From Dastarcus helophoroides (Eukaryota > Arthropoda > Insecta > Coleoptera > Bothrideridae), in contig CM053333.1 in assembly GCA_028583605.1 (NCBI GenBank), forward strand, positions 29,429,302 to 29,493,301: DNA of 64,000 nucleotides, written 5' to 3'. Position 1 is the first letter of the stretch. Each line of letters opens with the position of its first letter. The notes beneath the pieces were generated by a model. That model ran no database searches. It was not told the origin of the DNA and saw only the letters and a list, made by a program, of their open reading frames with translations. Shown here one piece after another: positions 57,966 to 64,000 of the stretch. The position numbers and the translations under genes are program-made.

Positions 57966-58175
57966 GCAGACAAACATACAGGATGACAATTTGAAAAGTA
58001 CCAATCAGGAATATCTCTTAGACAAAAATTATTATTAAAAAGATCTGAAATACATATCGGTGGATTAGAGAGTTGACCAAAATAAAGTCCTTTTTGACCC
58101 ACCTTACCTCACCCTTTAGGGGATAGCCTTTCCAACTTATTGAAATACAGAAAGATTAAAAAACACAACAAAGGT

Positions 58176-58213
58176 TGCTCTAACGCCTTTCGACAACCAA
58201 GCTGTCATCTGCA
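58176..58213 (-). ncRNA. degenerate hammerhead-like relic after the second PLE
   Basis: About 150 bp after the PLE stop codon and on the same strand: CAGATGA, a CAGC/GTTG hairpin, then GAAAGG. The U of the core is changed and two extra bases separate stem II from GAAA. Position and order suggest the hammerhead expected in a PLE terminal region. Confidence 0.35.
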
Positions 58214-58361
58214 GAGAGATATTAATATTTAATCTTAAAATTTACCCTTATATACTAAGAATATATACTTCGTGCATGATCGACCACCTCCAAACGCGCA
58301 TGCGCATCTAATCATACACGTCGCAATGTCACAATTCCTTATCTATCAACCTTAACTATTT

Positions 58362-58680
58362 TTAAGATGAATTGCCGAAAGGCCGAACGCAACCATTCAT
58401 AAGGTTGTCTCCAGCCTTATGGATGGCTAAGCCTTCACATGCATTTACCATATAATTTTTATTTACTACTCTTAACAATTTAATATTATTATCTATCCTA
58501 TGATCTAATTCAAAAACCTGTCGGGCCACACTTAACTTCTCAGTTCTTCCGTACCTCAAATGAGCCAAATGCTCCTTCAGTCGGATTCTAAGAGATCGTC
58601 TAGTTTGCCCGACATACTTTTGAGAACAATCCCTACATGAAATTTGGTAATTTCGTGGTTGGGCATACTAGACGATCTCT
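58362..58680 (-). pseudogene. second Penelope-like element: C-terminal GIY-YIG
   Basis: The minus strand encodes the end of a PLE protein. A frame with QISCRDCSQKYVGQTRRSLR is followed by RLKEHLAHLRYGRTEKLSVA, HRIDNNIKLLRVV and an NACEGLAIHKAGDNLMN tail, stopping at 58362. This is the GIY-YIG arrangement (YVGQT, arginine helix, histidine). Upstream (58680-58795) the match is lost after a duplicated stretch that reads LDDLLESD in another frame. It is a different family from the 47-51 kb PLE (long tail, RYG linker). Strongly 5'-truncated. Confidence 0.82.
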
Positions 58681-58795
58681 TAAAATCCGACTGAACGATC
58701 ATTTTGTTCATTTGAGGTGCCGTCTTTGTGGATTTTGATTCGGTTGTGTTGGATACTTTAGTAGGCCTGCGTTGGCGAGCCCCATTTCCAAGCAC

Positions 58796-59354
58796 AACAT
58801 CTTGATAGAAGACTTCCAGGTGATTAAAGAAACATTTCGTTTATTTTACATTGAGGTATTGCCATTTGAATTTTACTTTGTATATTAAACCCAACCCAAA
58901 TTTCAAGGCTTTAGGACAATAATTAGAAAACTTTTCGTTTTAAATATAATTATATAACCAAGATAATTTTACTTTGGCCCTGGTTTACATATAATGAAAA
59001 TGTATGCTAGTATTTTGTAAACCTGTGGACCACTTGTTAATACTTGTGTTTGATCTCTTCGTAATTTGAAAAAGATAGTTTGAATACAAATTATAAAATC
59101 TTTCCTAATTTGAACTAGTTAGTCTCTGTGCAGTATTTATTATTGTAACAAGAGCGCCCCAAAAAGTGAACTTTTTTATTCTCGACACTCTTGAATTATT
59201 TAGAAATTACTACTATCAACTTTTTTTAAACAATACTAGTTCTTAGATATGAATTTATAAATAATTTTAAATATCACCCCTCGAAATTTGAATTTGTAAT
59301 GTTTGAATCTTGAAAATATAAGCATAACCACCTCTATCGTTGATTATTTTGTCA
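58796..59354. other. AT-rich spacer
   Basis: Nothing recognised. Confidence 0.45.
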
Positions 59355-60332
59355 CCTGCATGCAGTGGCGGCTGGTGACTTTTTGACAGGGGGTGCGCAG
59401 ATACAAACAAAAATATTAGTAGTTAAGAGTTTAGGTGACTCCAGTGCCATAGCAAGGTATTAAATTTAAGAGAAACAAAAGTGATACAAAAGGTGTGATA
59501 TTTAATAGTATTTTTACGAATTAAATTTAATTAACATCTTATAACCTCCAAAATATTTTTGGGTTATCATCTCGATATTATTTTCATCGAGTACAAAATA
59601 AAAGCATTATCGACATTTCTAAGCTCCTTTAAAGTACTCTGTACGGTTGCACGTCGTTACGGCTCTAGGTAACTTAATTAAAATTGTTTGTTTTCATAGG
59701 AATAAAATTATATCACTTTTTTATGAAAACAGCATTTGAAAATAAAATGTATTTTATTACAAAGTTACAATTAAACTCTACAAAAACACACAAAAAAAAT
59801 ATTTTTTTAAACAAAATCCGCTCTACGTTCTTTTAAAGAAATAAATTGTTCATTACTTTCTTATCGAAATTGTTTAAATCCAAATTTACAAATCAATAAT
59901 TAGACCCTAGAATGAGTACTACTATCTCTTTGTGAATAGTGGTACTGTTGGCAGTTAGGCCTGTAAGCGGCACAATTAGCAATCGCAATCAGATGACCCG
60001 GCACCTACACATTTAGCACCATAAACCGTAAATACACACTCACTATTTGGCAATAGCGCATAAGCACGGAGCGGCATACCCCGGGCTAGCTTTAACGTGG
60101 TGTTCTGTAAATTATTTCTCCGTATCCCGTGGAGGCCGTTGATAGGCGTCGCACGGCAGCCACGCTAGGTGCATAATTCTGCGCGCACCAACTTATCTAA
60201 ATTTCCTTATAATATTTAATATAATGAAATCAAACGTTTACTTACTTTATTCCAAGTCCCTCACAAGTATTATTAATTAATTAGTATATCATTATTTTGT
60301 GTTTAAAAATATGATAAATTCAAGTGTTTTAC

Positions 60333-61192
60333 TACCTTAGGAGCTACCTTAAGAGAGTCATAGTTACGACCGCCACCGGGGGGTTTGGGGGGCTGGTCAA
60401 GCCCCCCAAGACACACGCCGGGAGGTGTGGCTACGTTCGACGCTTGGATTATAACTATATGGACTCCGGACATTGCGCCTCTTTGCGTTGGCGGCACGCA
60501 TGAACTTGCATAATGGATCCAACTCAGTTCTGGTCTCAGCTATGCAGGTCCGACACCTCAAACGTTGACCCGCAGCCATCAAGCCGAAGCGACGCGGCAT
60601 GGCAGGTTGAACTCGGATACTAGCTTCTACATAACCTTGACCGTCCCCTCAAACATTTTCACCACTTAGTGCATCTGCTCGGATACTAGTCTAGAACATC
60701 GGCTCCGACACCTCAAACGTTGACCCCCATCAGCTAGCTAAGTTGCGCGTGACATAGCATCACTTTTGGGCAGTTCAACTCGGATACTAGTGGAACATTG
60801 GTGCTCTAGTCCGACACCTCAAACGCATCAGCACACAAATTCAGGGGGATTGGATACCAAGCTATCGTTACCCCGTAGGCCCTATGCCATCAACATTACG
60901 CATTAAGCGAGCCCAGTCCCATCAACCACTACCTAGAGCCACTGCCACTAAGAGGCCAACACCAAAGAGGGGATTCGCAGCCGGGGGCGAATGGGCTTCC
61001 CCTCCCCTTAGCACTATTGTCGGCAACAGCCACGTTTGAATAGTCGCCGGTGAGCGCGAGCGTTCTACTACACATCAAATGCTCCAAAGGTCGCCCTTTA
61101 TATTTACCAGAGAACCTGGAATCGGGTAGACGATCTGAAGCTTTTAAGGGTCAGAAGCGCGTAGTCAACTCCTAACCACTAATATATATAAA
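60333..61192 (-). mobile_element. GC-rich retroposon-like insert with 40-bp target duplication
   Basis: The insert is flanked by perfect 40-bp direct repeats (60293-60332 and 61193-61232), a duplication length fitting target-primed retrotransposition. Its composition is far more GC-rich than the surroundings. Inside are three copies each of GACACCTCAAACG and ACTCGGATACTAG-like words at 60540-60820, a GGGGGGCTGG-type hairpin at 60378-60412 (GGGGGG/CCCCCC), and near the left end a 25-nt 28S rRNA segment. Read on the minus strand it starts TTAGTGGTTAGGAGTTGAC, weakly like a tRNA D arm. Minus-strand frames of 64-67 residues at 60303-60600 are unrecognised. Orientation is a guess. Family unknown. 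Confidence 0.65.
60343..60367 (-). other. 25-nt 28S rRNA segment with the R2/I-PpoI site motif
   Basis: The minus strand matches, from memory, the universally conserved 28S rRNA sequence around the R2 retrotransposon target: GTAACTATGACTCTC followed by TTAAGGTAGC. The match stops exactly at the point where R2 elements join upstream 28S DNA. Sequence on either side is not rRNA. Confidence 0.75.
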
Positions 61193-61316
61193 TATTTTGT
61201 GTTTAAAAATATGATAAATTCAAGTGTTTTACATTAAATAGTAAAGAATAGATCGCTCATTTCACGAGGAGCGCGCGCTCTTGCGCTCTTTAAAACCAGC
61301 CGCCACTGCCTGCATG

Positions 61317-61943
61317 CTAAATTAATAAGAGCATTTAAAAGACAACAAGATAAGAGTGTGTTTAAAGAGACTAATCGTGATCGAGTGTTGATCGGGAGAT
61401 CATATCTTTATTTGGTGATTTCAATTAAAATATTTTTAGGTAACGGCGAAGGAAATTACCTGGCACCCTTTATTTCTAATTTAATTCCGTTTACCTAGTA
61501 TTTTAAGTTAACATCAAAATCCCCGACTAAGAATCTATTACATTTGTAACCATATTCCCGAAGCTCTCCAAAGGACTCCGATCCAATGTGTTTGTTTTTA
61601 CTGTTTCTAGAGAAAAACGTTGCAACCTATAACGTCCAACAATATCATTATTTGATATGTAAAACTGCGACTTCGTCTGTGTAGATCTGAAATATGAAAA
61701 GATTTTTTGATTTATTTATTACAAGAACTTTGGACATCTACTAATGAAATAAATTAATTACAAGCAAAATTATATTTTGAAATAAGTATGTGTAATAATT
61801 ATAAGAAAAATTGTTAACAAATATTTAAAATGAACCACCTTTTTAGTATCATTAGTAAGACATGTCGCTCGCGACACATGTTGCTCTCACCACCAGAGCA
61901 ATAAGCAACTGATTGTAGGCAACAAGCAACATTATTTTGGGTA
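61317..61943. other. AT-rich spacer
   Basis: Nothing recognised. Confidence 0.45.
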
Positions 61944-62192
61944 CAGTAGACTCCCGCTCAAGTTGCGCTCACCGTACTGGATCGACCGTTAAAGTTGCTA
62001 CTTCCCGTTATCCCTACCATTGTTGAAAAATATAAATGTTTTATTGCTGCTTGCTCGGTTGAGTGGGTTATTCGAAAGTGGCGCTAAAGCTTTCAAGTCC
62101 AATTCTTGTTCAAAAATTAGAGTTGGGGAATATCCACGCAACTTTAACGAGCGGACAACGTTAACGGACGCAACTTTAGCGGCAGTCGACTG
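61944..62192. mobile_element. Tigger/pogo-like MITE, 249 bp
   Basis: The ends CAGTAGACTCCCGCTCAAGT (61944) and, inverted, CAGTCGACTGCCGCTAAAGT (62192) match at 17 of 20 positions and are bordered by TA. Subterminal words AAGTTGCG and its inverse CGCAACTTTA recur. The open frame at 62020-62238 overlaps the MITE and is not a gene. Confidence 0.82.
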
Positions 62193-62498
62193 TAGCTCTC
62201 ACATTGAAATAAACCGTCGCTGCCGTGTTTTGCAATGATGTCATTATTCCAGGATGACAATGTCATTTTGTAGTGGTTATTAAGGCGTCAAGGAAGAAAT
62301 AAACGTAAAAAATATTGGATTCATACGTCACTTCAAGATATATGCCTTTTCAAAAACCTTTCTTTCAATATGATCTTCACGAAGAAAGTAATAAAATGGT
62401 TCTACGACAATTTCTCGTGGTCAAATTAGCGAACGACAATTCATCGTCTCCAATTCCGCGCTAGACAAATTCACGCTTAAAAATTGTCTCTCGTGCGA

Positions 62499-62689
62499 CA
62501 ATTTACGGCCTAATTAGATAAATAGGATCATAAGTAGTAAGTTTTGAGGTATTATAAGATCAAAAAAAAGTCTTATTTTATACTTGTTTTATTGAAAATA
62601 ACCTATCATTATTACATTAAACAATACTTGGTTAATAATAATATTAAAAAATCGATCCAATTTACGGCCTAATTAGATAAATAGGATCA
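62499..62689. repeat. perfect 32-bp direct repeat around a 127-bp segment
   Basis: CAATTTACGGCCTAATTAGA continuing for 12 more bases occurs identically at 62499-62530 and 62658-62689. The segment between is AT-rich and noncoding. Perfect identity implies a recent event, such as a small retroposed insertion with a long target duplication or a replication slip. Confidence 0.85.
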
Positions 62690-63000
62690 CCATTTACGTT
62701 CTCGGTTCTGTTCGCTTTGCCATGGTCTTTATTCTGGCAATAGTCTTTCCGGATTCAATTTTTGCTGCGTCAGGTACAAGAATTTGGACAGTACTTTTAA
62801 TAACTTCCTCTCCAAGAGTATGAACCCTCCCAGAGCAACGCCACTTGTGGTATTGTGCACATTTCCAAATTACTTCTCCACTCGAATTAATATTTTTTCT
62901 CTTATATGAACTTGGTTGTTAAAACCAATAACTGGCGGCCTTTGTCGCTCTAGATATATTGCAGCAGATTGTTACGGGTAGATATTTGTAAAGCAACTGA
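62690..63000. other. spacer, nothing recognised
   Basis: No motif seen. The stretch is slightly less AT-rich than the average. Confidence 0.4.
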
Positions 63001-63009
63001 ATTTTGAAT

Positions 63010-64000
63010 AGAAAATGATTACCCTTTATTATAATAATAATAATAGTTTATTATATTTCAACATTGTTTAGGCTCCAATTACAGAAACAAAATAAAAAAT
63101 AAAAATTGATGGGAGTAGATGCACTTGATCATAAGAAAAAATAAATAATTATTAATTATACAAAATAATTACCCGGAGAAAACACTAATTATTAGATAAA
63201 TAAAGTAAATTAATTATAAGGAAATGTGGCTAAACGTTTCTTCAACAGTTTTTCTTAATTTGGCCCGACTGTCTGAATAGAAATCAAAACTGTCCGCAAT
63301 ACCATTAGCATATTTTGTGAGAATCACTAGCGGAAACCTGCCCATAGCGTTAGTACGACTATTCTCACAATAGAACATTTGTTTTGATCTTGCACTCTGT
63401 CTTGGCACCAAAAAGTTAATCTTGGAAAGTAAGTCTGGACAATCTATACAATTATTGAGGAGTCCGTATAAGAAATTCATTCCATGTGTTATTCTTCGGG
63501 TTTGTAGACTGATAAAATTGAAGCGATTTAAAAGAACGTTATGGTCACAGCCTCTAGCTGGGTAGACACCATCTTGAATGAAACACAAGAATTTGAGGAA
63601 ACGCCTTCGAATTGACTCTAACGCTATGATATGAGTATTATATTTTGGAAACCAGATAAGGGAGCCATATTCAAGACGTGTTAGTACTAGCCACTGAAAT
63701 AATAATGCTAAAGATTTCTTGTTTTTAAAATCCTTACAATTTCTACACAAAAAGTCATATGTTTTATATGCTGATGAAAGTGCCTCAGTAATGTGCAAAG
63801 CAAAGCTAAAACTACTATCCATAATAACTTCTAGATCCCTTATGGATTCACATCTGCTTAAAATGACACTATTAATTTCATACTCATGCTTGATTATATT
63901 GATTTTTCTTGAGTAGGAAACAACATTACATTTAGATATATTTAAAGAAAGCCGATTATCATTGTACCACTTAACAACAGCATCAATGTCTTTTTGAATT
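63010..64000 (-). pseudogene. third LINE, reverse transcriptase C-terminus, running off the window
   Basis: The minus strand encodes the end of a non-LTR retrotransposon RT. From the window edge: KDIDAVVKWYNDNRLSLNIS and KCNVVSYSRK (63870-64000), then a short frame break near 63830, then the 202-residue frame 63214-63822 with MDSSFSFALHI, LCRNCKDFKNKKSLALLF, LVLTRLEYGSLIWFP and ESIRRRFLKFLCF. This LEYGSLIW-type block matches jockey/I-type elements of insects. A long undisrupted frame indicates moderate age. The 3' end runs to an ATAATAATAATAAT tract at about 63030-63046. The catalytic YADD box would lie beyond position 64000. Confidence 0.85.

Larger units (their letters stand above)
57367..57975 (-). 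repeat. three-unit tandem array with hammerhead motifs (retrozyme-like)
   Basis: Units share TATAACAAAAA, a TATTGT-ATACAAA tract, CACTGCAG or CGTCACAGTCTTCGTT, a GTCCTAACTCTCGG-type word and ACGACCGGTTTCGCTGCTGT. Equivalent points fall at 57387, 57624 and 57807: spacings of 237 and 183 bp. The last two units are the most alike. Each unit has a hammerhead-like motif on the minus strand. Tandem short units, one hammerhead each and no coding capacity match what is known of metazoan retrozymes. Confidence 0.7.
59363..61308. mobile_element. hAT-like element with perfect 8-bp target duplication
   Basis: The ends CAGTGGCGGCTGGT (59363) and, inverted, CAGTGGCGGCTGGT (61308) are identical over 14 bp. 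The flanks are cctgcatg at 59355-59362 and again at 61309-61316, a perfect 8-bp duplication. The element is 1,946 bp and has no recognisable transposase. It contains a GC-rich 860-bp insertion at 60333-61192, so the original was about 1.05 kb. Confidence 0.88.

Noticed and set aside
60343..60367. A host 28S rRNA gene
   Set aside because: Only 25 nt match and flanking sequence is not rRNA, so it is a captured fragment.

Overview
The window looks like transposon-dense, non-genic DNA from an animal, most likely an insect. The evidence is strong A+T richness, no prokaryotic gene organisation, only short and broken ORFs, and a population of element families typical of arthropods: mariner, pogo/Tigger, piggyBac, hAT, Ty3/gypsy LTR elements, jockey- and RTE-like LINEs, and Penelope-like elements (PLEs). 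I recognise no intact host gene, no host rRNA gene and no CRISPR. The longest coding stretches all belong to transposable elements and all carry breaks.

Layout. 1-9.4 kb: AT-rich spacer with a 1.28-kb mariner (3029-4307) and a PLE GIY-YIG relic (7397-7781). 9.4-11 kb: a ~60-bp degenerate minisatellite and a 5'-truncated jockey-like LINE (minus strand). 14.3-16.7 kb: a scrambled Ty3/gypsy copy (integrase, then gag, protease start, RT end, LTR end). 19.2-21.3 kb: an RTE-like LINE (minus). 23.7-24.2 kb: a second short copy of the jockey-like LINE. 25.3-27 kb: a nested inverted-repeat unit and a 640-bp TIR element. 31.7-32.1 kb: a solo LTR. 32.7-33.8 kb: a deleted piggyBac. 34.8-38.8 kb: a palindromic element split by a 2.96-kb hAT, which itself holds a solo LTR and a 382-bp palindrome. 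38.8-41 kb: a nearly complete Tigger-like element. 43.9-45.4 kb: a solo LTR and a long-TIR element. 47-51 kb: an almost complete PLE. 51.3-54.4 kb: a Tigger MITE nested in a CAGGGTG-ended element, then a 1.86-kb foldback-like element. 55-57.3 kb: a solo LTR and a hAT-like non-coding element. 57.4-58.7 kb: a tandem array with hammerhead-ribozyme-like motifs, then a second PLE 3' end. 59.4-61.3 kb: a hAT-like element with a perfect 8-bp target duplication, holding a GC-rich 860-bp insert that carries a 25-nt stretch of 28S rRNA. 61.9-64 kb: a Tigger MITE, a 32-bp perfect direct repeat and a third LINE (minus) that runs off the end.

The unifying signal is a set of hammerhead-ribozyme-like motifs: in all three terminal repeats of the 47-51 kb PLE, in a three-unit tandem array at 57.4-58 kb that resembles metazoan retrozymes, and as weaker relics near PLE fragments. 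PLEs and retrozymes are known to carry minimal type I hammerheads. The array here is the strongest candidate for something not previously described at this locus. Most copies are decayed, so present activity is doubtful.
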